Part shown: in pieces, positions 36,548 through 45,560 of the stretch
Position numbering within the stretch: position 1 is the stretch's first letter
Layout of the letters: the number at the start of each line of letters is the position of its first letter
NCBI GenBank assembly: GCA_034432635.1
Contig: DAOUBK010000115.1
Location: 15,267 to 79,266 of the forward strand
Direction: 5' to 3'
Origin: Roseiflexus sp034432635
Lineage (GTDB): Bacteria > Chloroflexota > Chloroflexia > Chloroflexales > Roseiflexaceae
Length of the DNA: 64,000 bases
Program-made: the position numbers and the translations under genes
Notes under the pieces: generated by a model
Seen by the model: only the letters and a program-made list of their open reading frames with translations
What the model was told of the DNA's origin: nothing
The model's database searches: none

Positions 36548-36814
36548 TTATGATGCTGATCCTGCACAGACATCGCCTACGAGCGTCGTTTTGAGCGAAA
36601 AGGTGCGATAGACGGTGATAGCTGCTTCGGGGCATACCAGGGCGCAAATCGTGCATCCGGTGCATATGCCCTCTGGATCGTGCAATTGCGCAGGATGATG
36701 ACCGGCGGCGTTGAACGTGTCCGACAGTTGCACAACGCCTTTCGGACAGAATGCGACACACAGTCCGCATCCTTTGCAGCGCTCCGTATCCACGATAATG
36801 CGTCCCCGAACCAT
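36548..36814 (-). CDS. Ferredoxin-type delta subunit of the 2-oxoacid oxidoreductase
   Basis: 88 residues with two 4Fe-4S motifs: CKGCGLCVAFCP and CTGCTICALVCP, each C-x2-C-x2-C-x3-CP. ATG 36814 has GGAGG five bases upstream; the frame is open to a TTG at 36826. In KorD/VorD-type complexes such a small subunit carries electrons from the thiamine site. It lies 34 bases upstream of the alpha subunit and 13 bases after the radical SAM gene. Confidence 0.9.
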   Translation of the reverse strand: MVRGRIIVDTERCKGCGLCVAFCPKGVVQLSDTFNAAGHHPAQLHDPEGICTGCTICALVCPEAAITVYRTFSLKTTLVGDVCAGSAS

Positions 36815-36826
36815 TTCGACCTCCAA

Positions 36827-38029
36827 TCAGTAAATGAACTCGTGAATATCGTAGGTGGCGATCTGTGGACCGGGCGAGCCGAAGTTCAAACGTTCCACAA
36901 TTGCCTGTCGTTGTGCACGCAGTTCTGCATCGTTGAGCGGGCGTATGTCGGCGGCGCGTATCTGAGCGGCATACGGTGCGTCGGCACGTTCAGACAGCGT
37001 ACTGAAGTAGATGATGTCGCCCGCCTCGAGTGGCAGGCGATTGAGCACAGCAACCGTATCGGCGATATGCCCGGCTGCGAAGCAGTCGCCTCCCAGACCG
37101 ACGAGTACAATCACGCTGACTGCGATGCCAGCATGCTTCAGTGCCGTTACCGTCGCCACAATGTCGGCAGCGCTGGATGGTTTCTGCACAAATGCTAGCA
37201 GCGGATCGTGTCCACTCTCCATACCGATGCTGACCCGCGTCAATCCGAGCGTCCCCAGGCGTGCATATTCGGACGCCGTTTTCTTGCTGCCGGTGAGTCC
37301 GTCGAGAAACGAATGGATCGGAAGATCGCCGATCTCTTCACGCGCAATCTGCATGAACGCTTCCAGCCGGCGCGTTGGTGCTGCCAGGGCATTCGCCTCA
37401 CCCAGGAAGATCGAGCGCCGCAGCAGGATCGAGTCGCCGAGGAACGCGCGCACCGCGCGAGTATGCATGCGAAACTCGTCGGATGACTTGATGCGAAAAC
37501 GACGACCGCGATAAAAATCGCAGAAGGTGCAGGTGTTGAACGAACACCCCTTGGTTGCCTGCACGACCACCGCCATGTACTGATCCGGCGGTAAAATGCC
37601 GACCGGATCGTACACCTGCTCGAACGCCTTGCGATCGGCAACATGCGCTGCGGCATCGAAATACGATGCGCGCTCGATGATATGCAGAAGTTCGTTCAGC
37701 GCGCCATTGCCATTCGCCGCCGCACGTGTCGCAGCTTCTTTTGCCAGCGCATCGCGCAGACTCGCCATACGCACCGCTGCCGCGTCGATCAGTTCGGCAG
37801 CTTCGGCATCACTCACCCGACGCCGGATCAATCCGTTGCTCGTGTGATACTTCTCGAGCAGATGACCGTTCAGTCCACGCTTGTACGTGCGTCCATCGCG
37901 GGTCAGCACCCACAACCGACCGCCACGATCATAGGTGAGCACCTCGTGCGTATCGAACAGTACGCTGAGTGCGCTCGATTTGATACTGATCGTTACCTGT
38001 TCGCCATGAATTGTGAATCGAAAGACCAT
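36827..38029 (-). CDS. Radical SAM protein
   Basis: 400 residues. The cluster motif is CSFNTCTFCDFYRG, that is C-x4-C-x2-C, after a 155-residue N-terminal part of unknown type. RVSIGMESGHDPLLAFVQKP and VIVLVGLGGD are the usual later strands of the barrel, and a YDIHEFIY tail ends the protein. It is the first gene of the leftward run ending in the 2-oxoacid oxidoreductase. A role in modifying a lipid, cofactor or tRNA cannot be decided. ATG 38029 is taken as the start, without a strong ribosome-binding site. The upstream region holds fragments of the bactofilin-like gene. Confidence 0.85.
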   Translation of the reverse strand: MVFRFTIHGEQVTISIKSSALSVLFDTHEVLTYDRGGRLWVLTRDGRTYKRGLNGHLLEKYHTSNGLIRRRVSDAEAAELIDAAAVRMASLRDALAKEAATRAAANGNGALNELLHIIERASYFDAAAHVADRKAFEQVYDPVGILPPDQYMAVVVQATKGCSFNTCTFCDFYRGRRFRIKSSDEFRMHTRAVRAFLGDSILLRRSIFLGEANALAAPTRRLEAFMQIAREEIGDLPIHSFLDGLTGSKKTASEYARLGTLGLTRVSIGMESGHDPLLAFVQKPSSAADIVATVTALKHAGIAVSVIVLVGLGGDCFAAGHIADTVAVLNRLPLEAGDIIYFSTLSERADAPYAAQIRAADIRPLNDAELRAQRQAIVERLNFGSPGPQIATYDIHEFIY

Positions 38030-38084
38030 ACCAGGTAAAAGTCAAATGGATGCGCCTGCCCATCCGCTCGTTGCTCCTTGACAT

Positions 38085-38189
38085 TCATCCCGTTGATACA
38101 ACCGCCGGAGTAGTCTGTCGCACCAGGCTCTTGCGACCAACCATCCAGAGCGCCCCCAGATCAAACACGACGGTGACGATGCTTACCAT
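38085..38189 (-). pseudogene. C-terminal remnant of the bactofilin-like membrane protein
   Basis: A 34-residue frame (MVSIVTVVFDLGALWMV, then RKSLVRQ) lies directly after and in a different frame from the preceding membrane segment. The ending FDLGALWMVGR resembles the last helix of bactofilin-like/polymer-forming membrane proteins. It shows a second break in that gene. Confidence 0.6.
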
Positions 38190-38632
38190 CCAATCGCAGG
38201 CGCAGCAGTGATCCCGACCAGCAAAAGCAATCCGAGCGCCAGTGGCACGAATGAGCGTTCAGCCCATGCTGGCTGGAGATGCAGCAGGATCTGTCGCCCA
38301 ATCTCAAACCCTATCACAATTTGTGACACATATGCGATGGCAAGAATGATCAGCACGATCAGCGCCATTCTGATAATGATGCCTGCCGCGATGATAATAC
38401 CCATCAGACCCTTCAGTTGCACAGTTGCCAGCAGAATGGATGCCGCAATGGTGAGGAGTATCACCGCCAGCAAGACCAGCGCCATCGCCAGAAGGCTAAC
38501 GATACCCCAACCGAGACTGGCGATCGGTCTGGTATCCAGCTCACTGGTTGTTCCACGCAGAAGGTGTGGTTTCAGCCCCACAAGCATCAGACCAAGCAGG
38601 AATAAGAGCCTATCCGAATAACCCGGATGCAA
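38183..38632 (-). CDS. Membrane part of a bactofilin-like protein (frame-split)
   Basis: 149 codons with four or more hydrophobic segments (GWGIVSLLAMALVLLAVILL, ALIVLIILAIAYVSQIVI). There is no early ATG, only a TTG at 38632. It overlaps the upstream polymer-forming part by 23 bases in another frame. Homologous proteins usually have both parts in one chain, so this is read as the second piece of one interrupted gene rather than an independent gene. Confidence 0.55.
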   Translation of the reverse strand: MHPGYSDRLLFLLGLMLVGLKPHLLRGTTSELDTRPIASLGWGIVSLLAMALVLLAVILLTIAASILLATVQLKGLMGIIIAAGIIIRMALIVLIILAIAYVSQIVIGFEIGRQILLHLQPAWAERSFVPLALGLLLLVGITAAPAIGW

Positions 38633-39092
38633 TCGTACCTGCCAGCAATGCCTGCCCGCCGCCGAAGAACAGCGAACCGTCTATCTGGCTGCCGGGCAGT
38701 GTTTCGATCCTGGCGCCGCTTCCCCACAGGTTATTGCCGATGCGCGCCTGTGGGCCGAGGCGGATGATGACGGCTGTCACGAACACATTATGGGTGACCG
38801 TACCGTTTACAACGACCCCGCCGCTTACTGCGAAGAGATCGCCCTTGATGACGCCGTTTATTTTGACGGTTTGCGCCCGGGTCACAACATCGCCAATCAC
38901 ACGACCATTGATCGTTACAGTCGTTGCACTGACGATCAGATTGTCGTTGATCGTCTCGCTCGCTTCAATCACAACCCGCTTGCCCGTGCGACGATCCGTC
39001 GCGGTGACCATTGCAAGCGTTAGAACGAGTAGAAGCACAGCCGTCATCACCAGGAGCACCAGGTGAACGGTTTTGTTCCGTTTCCTGTTCAT
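38610..39092 (-). CDS. Bactofilin-like / polymer-forming membrane protein, N-terminal part
   Basis: 160 residues. A basic start and signal-anchor helix (LVLLVMTAVLLLVLTLAMV) are followed by short beta-repeat motifs with the pattern of bactofilin and polymer-forming cytoskeletal domains (TVTINGRVIGDVVTRA, TVKINGVIKGDLFAVSG). ATG 39092 has GAGAGGAG about eight bases upstream. It ends at a TAG that overlaps the membrane half in another frame. Such proteins form filaments or scaffolds at the membrane. The function is not established. Confidence 0.6.
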   Translation of the reverse strand: MNRKRNKTVHLVLLVMTAVLLLVLTLAMVTATDRRTGKRVVIEASETINDNLIVSATTVTINGRVIGDVVTRAQTVKINGVIKGDLFAVSGGVVVNGTVTHNVFVTAVIIRLGPQARIGNNLWGSGARIETLPGSQIDGSLFFGGGQALLAGTIASGLFG

Positions 39093-39231
39093 GTATGTGC
39101 TCCTCTCAGGTGATCCTTTCAGGAGATCGTGATGGTGGAGTGCGCGATCTATCATAGAGCAGGTGTGGCAACCCTGCGGAAAAGAAGCATATGCGGCAGA
39201 GTTAAGGATGCGCTACCTGTGTAAAACGTGC

Positions 39232-39237
39232 TATACT
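39232..39237 (+). promoter_or_regulatory. Possible -10 element of the GHMP kinase gene
   Basis: TATACT matches five of six -10 bases and lies 32 bases before ATG 39270. No good -35 sits 16-18 bases upstream, so an activator or a different sigma factor would be needed. Confidence 0.35.
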
Positions 39238-39269
39238 GCGCGGCGCGTGTGTTGATACAGGAGCGTTCC

Positions 39270-40283
39270 ATGCGGATCTATAAAGCCAAAGCGCCGATGC
39301 GGATCGGCTTTTTCGGTGGCGGCACCGATGTTAGCCCCTACGCTGAAGAGTATGGCGGCAAGGTGCTCAACTGCACGATCGATAAATACGTGCGCTGTAT
39401 GTTGCGCCCAAGTAGTGAACCGGGGATCATCATCCGCTCGCTCGACCTGGAGGAAGTCAGTCGCAAAACGACTGGTCACTGGGATGGTCGCCTCGACCTG
39501 CCGCAGGCGGTGCTCGATGCGGCAATGCCTCCCTCTGAGGGGGTCGAAGTGATCATGTTCTCCGACGTTCCGCCTGGTTCTGGGCTTGGCTCATCGTCGG
39601 CGCTGGTGGTCAGCATGCTGAAGTTGATCGGCGTTGCCTACCAGATCACGCTCGATCCGCATACGCTGGCAGAACTTGCCTACCGGATCGAGCGGGTCGA
39701 CCTGGGTATTCCGGGTGGACGACAGGATCAGTATGCGGCAGCATTTGGCGGTATGTGCGTGTATCATTTCGGCAGAGGACAGGTGATCGTCGAACCGGTG
39801 CTAAGCGATCCAACCGCGCTGCTCGAACTAGAGAGTTGCCTGCTGCTGGGCTATATTGGCAGTCGGAAACTCCTTACCCAGCATCTGGTGGACGACCAGG
39901 TGCGGCGATTGAAGGAAGGTGACACGCTGCGCTATCACGATGAGACCAAAGCCTTCGTGGATGAAGCGGTTCGGTTGCTGCGTAGCCTGCGGATCGCCGA
40001 TTTTGGCAGGCTGCTGCACGATGCATGGGAGGTGAAGAAAGCCTTCTCTCCCTACATCGCACCCACGGAGGTCGAAGCGATCTACGCGCTGGCGCGTCGT
40101 CACGGTGCGTGGGGCGGCAAGATCACCGGCGCCGGCGGCGGTGGCTTTATGGTCTTTGCCTGCCCGTTCGACCGTCGCCTCGAACTTGAGCGGGTGCTGA
40201 GCGAGGCGGGAGTGCAGATCCGGCATTTCTCGTTTACAACCCAGGGGGTGCACGCCTGGAGCGTGGATGTTGCGGAGAAATAG
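39270..40283 (+). CDS. GHMP-family sugar kinase (heptose-phosphate kinase-like)
   Basis: 337 residues. The N-terminal RIGFFGGGTDVSPYAEEYGG and the phosphate-binding loop GSGLGSSSALVVSML belong to the GHMP kinase superfamily. The third motif ITGAGGGGFMVFAC completes the active site. The GGGTD motif followed by DKY is typical of HddA-type kinases that phosphorylate D-glycero-D-manno-heptose 7-phosphate or related sugars in nucleotide-sugar synthesis; this is an inference. ATG 39270 has ACAGGAGCG about nine bases upstream. It is not part of a clear pathway cluster. Confidence 0.85.
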   Translation: MRIYKAKAPMRIGFFGGGTDVSPYAEEYGGKVLNCTIDKYVRCMLRPSSEPGIIIRSLDLEEVSRKTTGHWDGRLDLPQAVLDAAMPPSEGVEVIMFSDVPPGSGLGSSSALVVSMLKLIGVAYQITLDPHTLAELAYRIERVDLGIPGGRQDQYAAAFGGMCVYHFGRGQVIVEPVLSDPTALLELESCLLLGYIGSRKLLTQHLVDDQVRRLKEGDTLRYHDETKAFVDEAVRLLRSLRIADFGRLLHDAWEVKKAFSPYIAPTEVEAIYALARRHGAWGGKITGAGGGGFMVFACPFDRRLELERVLSEAGVQIRHFSFTTQGVHAWSVDVAEK

Positions 40284-40337
40284 CCGGTATTTCCGGTTTC
40301 GGCAGGGTGGTGGTATCATAATAGGTCAGGCGCTGGC

Positions 40338-41276
40338 GTGATTGCTGGACAACATCGTATGGGCGTTCCAATCGCTGTTTCTGCCAAAGTGCAGGCGGCG
40401 CTTGCCGCCGGTCAGCCGGTGGTTGCGCTGGAGAGCACCGTGATTGCCCACGGATTGCCCTATCCGCACAATCTTGAACTGGCATATGCGCTGGAGCAGG
40501 AGGTGCGCGATCAGGGGGCAATTCCGGCAACGGTTGGGATTGTTGCGGGTGTACCGACGGTCGGTATGGACGCGGCGGCAATCCGGCGTTTTGCGCAACC
40601 CGATCCGCACCATCTGCCGTCGAAGGTTTCACGGCGCGACATTGGATATGCGGTTGCGACAGGCGGCGATGGAGCGACAACCGTCGCGGCGACGATGGCG
40701 CTGGCGCATCTGGCGGGTGTGCAGGTGTTCGCAACTGGCGGCATTGGCGGCGTTCATCGGGGTGCGCGCGAAACGTGGGACGTCTCTGCCGATCTGACCG
40801 AACTGGGGCGCACCCCGGTGCTGGTGGTGTGCGCTGGCGCCAAGGCAATCCTCGATCTGCCGGCAACGCTGGAATACCTGGAGACCAGCGGCGTGCCGGT
40901 GCTGGGGTGGCACACTGTTGAGTTCCCGGCATTCTACAGCATATCGAGTGGTCTTCCCGTCGCGTATGCACAGGATGCGCCCTTTGTCGCGCACGTATGG
41001 AAGGCGCACCGTGCACTCGGCGGCGCTGGTCTGTTGCTGGCAGTGCCGCCGCCTGCGGAGTACGCAATCGATCGCGCCGCGGCGGAGGCTGCGATTGAGC
41101 GTGCCCTTCACCGTGCAGTGGAAGAAGGTGTTCACGGTCCGGCGGTAACGCCGTTTCTTCTCGCGGCACTGGCGCGCGAGACAGAGGGCGAGAGCGTTCG
41201 CGCCAACGTTGCGTTGCTGCGCCAGAATGCGCGGATCGCCGCACAGGTGGCGGGAGCGATTGCAGGCATAAGATGA
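40338..41276 (+). CDS. psuG: Pseudouridine-5'-phosphate glycosidase
   Basis: 312 residues, usual length. It carries PVVALESTVIAHGLPYP near the start, then KVSRRDIGYAVATGGDGATT, FATGGIGGVHRGAR and CAGAKAILDLPATLEYLE, all typical of PsuG, which splits pseudouridine 5'-phosphate into uracil and ribose 5-phosphate. GTG 40338 is used as start; ATG 40359 is an alternative close to the family's usual N-terminus. The partner kinase PsuK is not adjacent. The gene overlaps rlmN by four bases, so both are co-transcribed. Confidence 0.93.
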   Translation: MIAGQHRMGVPIAVSAKVQAALAAGQPVVALESTVIAHGLPYPHNLELAYALEQEVRDQGAIPATVGIVAGVPTVGMDAAAIRRFAQPDPHHLPSKVSRRDIGYAVATGGDGATTVAATMALAHLAGVQVFATGGIGGVHRGARETWDVSADLTELGRTPVLVVCAGAKAILDLPATLEYLETSGVPVLGWHTVEFPAFYSISSGLPVAYAQDAPFVAHVWKAHRALGGAGLLLAVPPPAEYAIDRAAAEAAIERALHRAVEEGVHGPAVTPFLLAALARETEGESVRANVALLRQNARIAAQVAGAIAGIR

Positions 41277-42457
41277 GTCAGGATAAGGATACTCGGCGAG
41301 ACCTGTACGATCTGTCGCTGGCGGATATGGAACGTCTGATGACGGCATGGGGACAGCCAGCCTACCGAGCGCGGCAGATATTCCGCCAGTTGTATGTCAA
41401 CCTGGTCGACTCGCCACTGGCGATGACCGACCTTCCCCTGGCGCTGCGGGAACGACTGGTTGCCGAAACGCGCCCTGGATCGTTGACGCCGGCACAGGTG
41501 CATGTAGCAGACCAAGGTTTGACGCGCAAGGCGCTCTTCCGCCTGCCAGGCGGCGTTGCAATCGAAAGTGTGCTGATGATATACCCCGATCGGGCAACTG
41601 TGTGTGTTTCGACGCAGGCAGGCTGCGCGATGGGGTGCATCTTCTGCGCTACCGGAACGCTCGGACTGCTGCGCAATCTATCGCCGGGCGACATCGTGGC
41701 ACAGGTCGTCTGGGCGGCGCGTGAAATGCGCCGCTTTGCCGCCGAACGCCATCTTTCATCCTCCGCTGCTCCTCCTGAGGATGATTCCTGGTGGACTCCA
41801 GACAATCTCGAGGATCATTCCGATGTGCGGAGTATTTCCGTCTCACGGCTCTCGAACATCGTCTTCATGGGCATGGGTGAGCCATTTGCGAACTATGATC
41901 GCTGGTGGCGCGCAGTGGAGATCGTCCACGATCCCCGTGGGTTGAACATAGGCGCGCGCAGCATGACCGTCTCGACGGTTGGGCTGGTTCCGGGTATTCG
42001 CCTCCTGGCAACCGAGAAACTGCCGATCAACCTGGCGATCTCGTTACATGCTCCCGATGATGATCTGCGCAGCGCGTTGCTGCCGATCAACCGCCGTTAC
42101 CCGCTCGCCGCGCTCTTCGAGGCGACCCGCGACTACCTGACGGCGACCGGTCGGCGGGTCTCGTTCGAGTATGTGCTGTTGCAGGGGAAGAATGACGAAC
42201 CGGAGCAAGCAACAAAACTGGCGGCGCTGCTCCGTGGTGAAGCGGGAACGGTACAGTTGCCTCTTCACCTGGTGCATGTCAATCTCATCCCGTGGAATCC
42301 GGTGCCGGGCATGCCACTCGGACGGTCGGAGCGCCAGCGCGTACTGACTTTCCAGCGCATCCTGCGTGAGCGCGGCATCGCCTGTACTGTGCGTGTCGAG
42401 CGCGGCGTCTCCATTGCAGCAGCATGTGGACAACTGGCAGGTACAAGGGAACCTTGA
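41273..42457 (+). CDS. rlmN: 23S rRNA / tRNA adenine-C2 methyltransferase RlmN
   Basis: 394 residues. The radical SAM motif C118-x3-C122-x2-C125 lies in AGCAMGCIFCATG, followed by the GMGEP loop (FMGMGEPFANYD) and the late GVSIAAACGQLAG with the methyl-carrying cysteine. RlmN methylates A2503 of 23S rRNA and A37 of some tRNAs. Residues 155-192 form a low-complexity insertion (serine-, proline- and acid-rich) absent from many relatives. The start overlaps the psuG stop (ATGA). Confidence 0.95.
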   Translation: MSQDKDTRRDLYDLSLADMERLMTAWGQPAYRARQIFRQLYVNLVDSPLAMTDLPLALRERLVAETRPGSLTPAQVHVADQGLTRKALFRLPGGVAIESVLMIYPDRATVCVSTQAGCAMGCIFCATGTLGLLRNLSPGDIVAQVVWAAREMRRFAAERHLSSSAAPPEDDSWWTPDNLEDHSDVRSISVSRLSNIVFMGMGEPFANYDRWWRAVEIVHDPRGLNIGARSMTVSTVGLVPGIRLLATEKLPINLAISLHAPDDDLRSALLPINRRYPLAALFEATRDYLTATGRRVSFEYVLLQGKNDEPEQATKLAALLRGEAGTVQLPLHLVHVNLIPWNPVPGMPLGRSERQRVLTFQRILRERGIACTVRVERGVSIAAACGQLAGTREP

Positions 42458-42461
42458 GTGC

Positions 42462-42510
42462 GTTCCCGGTTCCTGGTTCCCGGTTCTCAGTTCTCAGTTC
42501 TCGGTTCTCC
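42462..42510. repeat. Seven tandem 7-base units before an aminotransferase start
   Basis: Seven contiguous units, GTTCCCG, GTTCCTG, GTTCCCG, GTTCTCA twice, GTTCTCG and GTTCTCC, end one base before ATG 42512. They fill the whole gap between rlmN and the next gene, so no normal Shine-Dalgarno sequence remains. The period is the same as in the block at 34508-34670. Confidence 0.9.
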
Positions 42511-42511
42511 T

Positions 42512-43684
42512 ATGCATCTATCAGAACAATTTCTCCTGCGACGCGACATCACATTTCTCAACCACGGCAGTTTCGGCGCATGCCCGCGACCGGTGTTCGA
42601 GATATATCAGCAGTGGCAGCGCACTCTGGAAATGCAACCGGTCGAGTTTCTGGGGCGGCGGCTCAACGGGTTACTGGCGGAAGCGCGGGCGCGTCTTGCA
42701 GCGTTCATCGGCGCCGCACCCGAGGATGTCGTGTTTGTGCCCAATGTCACCTATGCACTGAACATCGTTGCCCGCTCGATCGATCTTCGACCGGGTGATG
42801 AGGTTTTGGGCAGCAATCACGAATACGGGGCAATTGAACGTAGCTGGCGCTACGTCTGCGATCAGCGCGGCGCGGTCTACGTTCCGCAGCCGGTTTCTCT
42901 ACCGGTTGAGGACGACAGCGCGATCGTTGAACAGATCTGGAGTGGCGTTACTGAACGCACAAAAGTAATTACTCTGAGTCACATCACCTCGCCAACCGCA
43001 CTGATCATGCCGGTGGCAACCATCTGCCGGCGCGCGCGGGATGCGGGCATCATCACCGTCATCGATGGCGCGCATGCGCTGGGGCAGATCGATCTGGATC
43101 TTCAGGCGATAGGGGCGGATTTCTACGGTGGCAACTGTCACAAATGGCTCTGCGCCCCCAAAGGTGCCGGATTTCTCTACGCCCGTCCAGAGCATCAGGC
43201 GCTGCTCCAGCCGCTGGTTGTCAGCTGGGGGTGGCAACCGCGCCAGCCAATGCGTTCGAGTTTCCTCGCTTACCCGGAAGGCGCCTCCTTCCGCGACTAC
43301 TACGAGTGGATGGGAACTGATGATCCCTCCGCGTTTCTCAGCGTTCCGACGGCGATCGATTTCCAGAACGCCAACGACTGGTCGACCGTGCGTCGCGCCT
43401 GCCACACGCTTCTGGTGGATGCCTCCCGGCTGATCACCGGGTTGACCGGACACGCGCCGCTCACCCCCGATGGTGAGGCGTGGTGGATGCAGATGCGCGC
43501 CCTGCCGCTCCCGCCGTGCAATCCGAAAGAGGTCCAGGCGCGTCTGTGGAACGAATTCCGTATCGAAGTGCCGTGCTTCGATTGGGAAGGCATCCCGTTG
43601 ATCCGGATCTCGATCCAGGCATACAATACACCGGCGGACATCGACCGGTTGCTGGAGGGGTTACCGTCAGTCTTACGGTTGTGA
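42512..43684 (+). CDS. Aminotransferase class V (cysteine desulfurase/isopenicillin epimerase-like)
   Basis: 390 residues. The pyridoxal-phosphate lysine lies in FYGGNCHKWLCAPKGAGF, and VIDGAHALGQIDLDL carries the aspartate that contacts the ring nitrogen. Its FLNHGSFGACPRPVFE N-terminus matches the isopenicillin-N epimerase-like subfamily rather than IscS/NifS. ATG 42512 follows the heptanucleotide units directly. It is the last rightward gene before the convergent pepF. Confidence 0.88.
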   Translation: MHLSEQFLLRRDITFLNHGSFGACPRPVFEIYQQWQRTLEMQPVEFLGRRLNGLLAEARARLAAFIGAAPEDVVFVPNVTYALNIVARSIDLRPGDEVLGSNHEYGAIERSWRYVCDQRGAVYVPQPVSLPVEDDSAIVEQIWSGVTERTKVITLSHITSPTALIMPVATICRRARDAGIITVIDGAHALGQIDLDLQAIGADFYGGNCHKWLCAPKGAGFLYARPEHQALLQPLVVSWGWQPRQPMRSSFLAYPEGASFRDYYEWMGTDDPSAFLSVPTAIDFQNANDWSTVRRACHTLLVDASRLITGLTGHAPLTPDGEAWWMQMRALPLPPCNPKEVQARLWNEFRIEVPCFDWEGIPLIRISIQAYNTPADIDRLLEGLPSVLRL

Positions 43685-43757
43685 GTCAGAACGCATAGCC
43701 GGAAGCCCTGCGCTGAACGCGATGAACGCCTGTATGTCCTGGATGCCGGTTGTGCCC

Positions 43758-45560
43758 CTACGCCATCTGCTCCAGTTCATCGAGCAACGCACCAAAGTGA
43801 TCCATCGCCGCCTGGATAGGCGTCGGCGAGAGCATATCGACCCCGGCATCACGCAACAGTTCAATCGAAGGGCGCGACGATCCGCTGTGCAGGAAGCGCA
43901 GATACCGCTCGATGGCTGGACTGCCCTCCTGAACGATCCGTTTGTGCAGCGCCAGCGCCGCCGAAAGTCCGGTTGCATACTGGTAGACGTAGAAATTGTA
44001 GTAGAAATGCGGAATACGTGCCCATTCCAGCGTGATCTGCTCATCGAGCGCCACTTCCGCCCCATGGTAGCGTGCTACCAGATCGCGGTAGATCGTACTG
44101 AACAGTTCGGTCGTGAGCGGCTCACCCGCTTCTGCGCGCCGATGAATTTCTAGTTCGAACTCGGCAAACATCGTCTGCCGGAAGAGCGTAGTGCGAATGT
44201 CTTCCAGTTGCTCGACAATCAGATAGCGACGCAGGGTCGGATCGTCACGTGTTCGCAGCAGGTAATCGGTCAACAACGCCTCGTTCAGCGTCGAAGCGAC
44301 TTCAGCGACGAAAATCGTGTAATCGCCATAAATGTAGGGTTGCGACTTGCGGGTGAAGTACGAGTGCATCGCGTGACCAAGTTCGTGCGCCAGCGTAAAC
44401 ACATCGTTCAGGCGTTCCTGGTAATTCAGCAGCATAAATGGTGGGGTGGTGTACGAACCGTCGCTGTACGCACCGCTGCGCTTACCGATATTCTCGTAAA
44501 CGTCGATCCAGCGACTGCGAAACGCCTGCGTCACGGCAGCGCCATACTCATCGCCAAGCGGCTCGAATGCCGCACACACCATGCGTTCTGCTTCCTCATA
44601 CGGAACCGCAACATCCGCCTCTGGAACAAGCGGGGCGTACAGATCGTAGAAATGAAGTTCGTCCAGCCCCATGATCCGCCGACGCACCTGAAAATAGCGG
44701 TGAAGCCGGGGCAGACTAGCGTTGACCGTCGCAATCAGATTGTGGTAGACCTCCACCGGAATATCGTTCGGCGTCAGCGCTGCCTCCAGTGATGAAGCGT
44801 AATTGCGAACTCGTGCATTCAGTACGTGGGTGCGCACCTGTGCGGCAAGTGACGCCCCCAGCGTGTTGCGTATCCCCTGGAAGGCGCTATAGTAGCCGAC
44901 GAACGCATCGCGGCGCACCCTGCGATCAGGACTGCGCAGGAAGCGCAGGAAACGTCCGTGCGACAGTTGCACCGACTGTCCCTGCTCATCCTCGATCGCG
45001 GGAAAATGGAGGTCGGCATTGGTCAGCACCTCAAAAATCTCACCCGGCGCGCGCGTAATATCGCTGAACTGCGCCAGGATCGATTCGACCTCGGCAGAGC
45101 GCACGTGGGCGCGCTGGCGCAACAACTGATCCAGTGCATACTCGTACACCACCAGATCGGGATACTCCCGAATCCAGGAGCGGATCTGATCCTCTGGCGC
45201 TGCCAGGATCTCCGGTTCGATGAATGCCAGCGCCGCACCGACCTTCGCCGCCAGTGTTCCGGCGCGTTCGGCGAGCGCCTGCCCAACCGGATCGGTTGTG
45301 TCGCTGTCAAAGCAGCGGTTGGCGTAGACGTAGATCTGCCAGAGATGCATCGATACCTGATCGCGCCGTCGCAATGCCTCCAGCAGATCGTCGGCGCTGC
45401 GAGCGACACGTCCCTGCAACGCTGCTACATCACTCAGCATCTGCTCAATCGCGGCAACGTCCTGTTCCCAGGCAGCGTCATCGGCATATATCGTCGTGAG
45501 ATCCCATCGATACTGCTCAGGAACCTCATCACGGCGCGGCACTTTCTGTGTTTCGGTCAT
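43758..45560 (-). CDS. pepF: Oligoendopeptidase F (M3 family)
   Basis: 600 residues, the normal size for PepF. The zinc site is in LAHELGHAMHSYF (H-E-L-G-H), and the downstream glutamate region FVAEVASTLNEALL is present. An N-terminal helical lid (PEQYRWDLTTIYADDAAW) is typical. It cuts peptides of about 7-17 residues in the cytoplasm. GGAGGG lies nine bases before ATG 45560. It is a single leftward gene, convergent with the aminotransferase. Confidence 0.95.
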   Translation of the reverse strand: MTETQKVPRRDEVPEQYRWDLTTIYADDAAWEQDVAAIEQMLSDVAALQGRVARSADDLLEALRRRDQVSMHLWQIYVYANRCFDSDTTDPVGQALAERAGTLAAKVGAALAFIEPEILAAPEDQIRSWIREYPDLVVYEYALDQLLRQRAHVRSAEVESILAQFSDITRAPGEIFEVLTNADLHFPAIEDEQGQSVQLSHGRFLRFLRSPDRRVRRDAFVGYYSAFQGIRNTLGASLAAQVRTHVLNARVRNYASSLEAALTPNDIPVEVYHNLIATVNASLPRLHRYFQVRRRIMGLDELHFYDLYAPLVPEADVAVPYEEAERMVCAAFEPLGDEYGAAVTQAFRSRWIDVYENIGKRSGAYSDGSYTTPPFMLLNYQERLNDVFTLAHELGHAMHSYFTRKSQPYIYGDYTIFVAEVASTLNEALLTDYLLRTRDDPTLRRYLIVEQLEDIRTTLFRQTMFAEFELEIHRRAEAGEPLTTELFSTIYRDLVARYHGAEVALDEQITLEWARIPHFYYNFYVYQYATGLSAALALHKRIVQEGSPAIERYLRFLHSGSSRPSIELLRDAGVDMLSPTPIQAAMDHFGALLDELEQMA

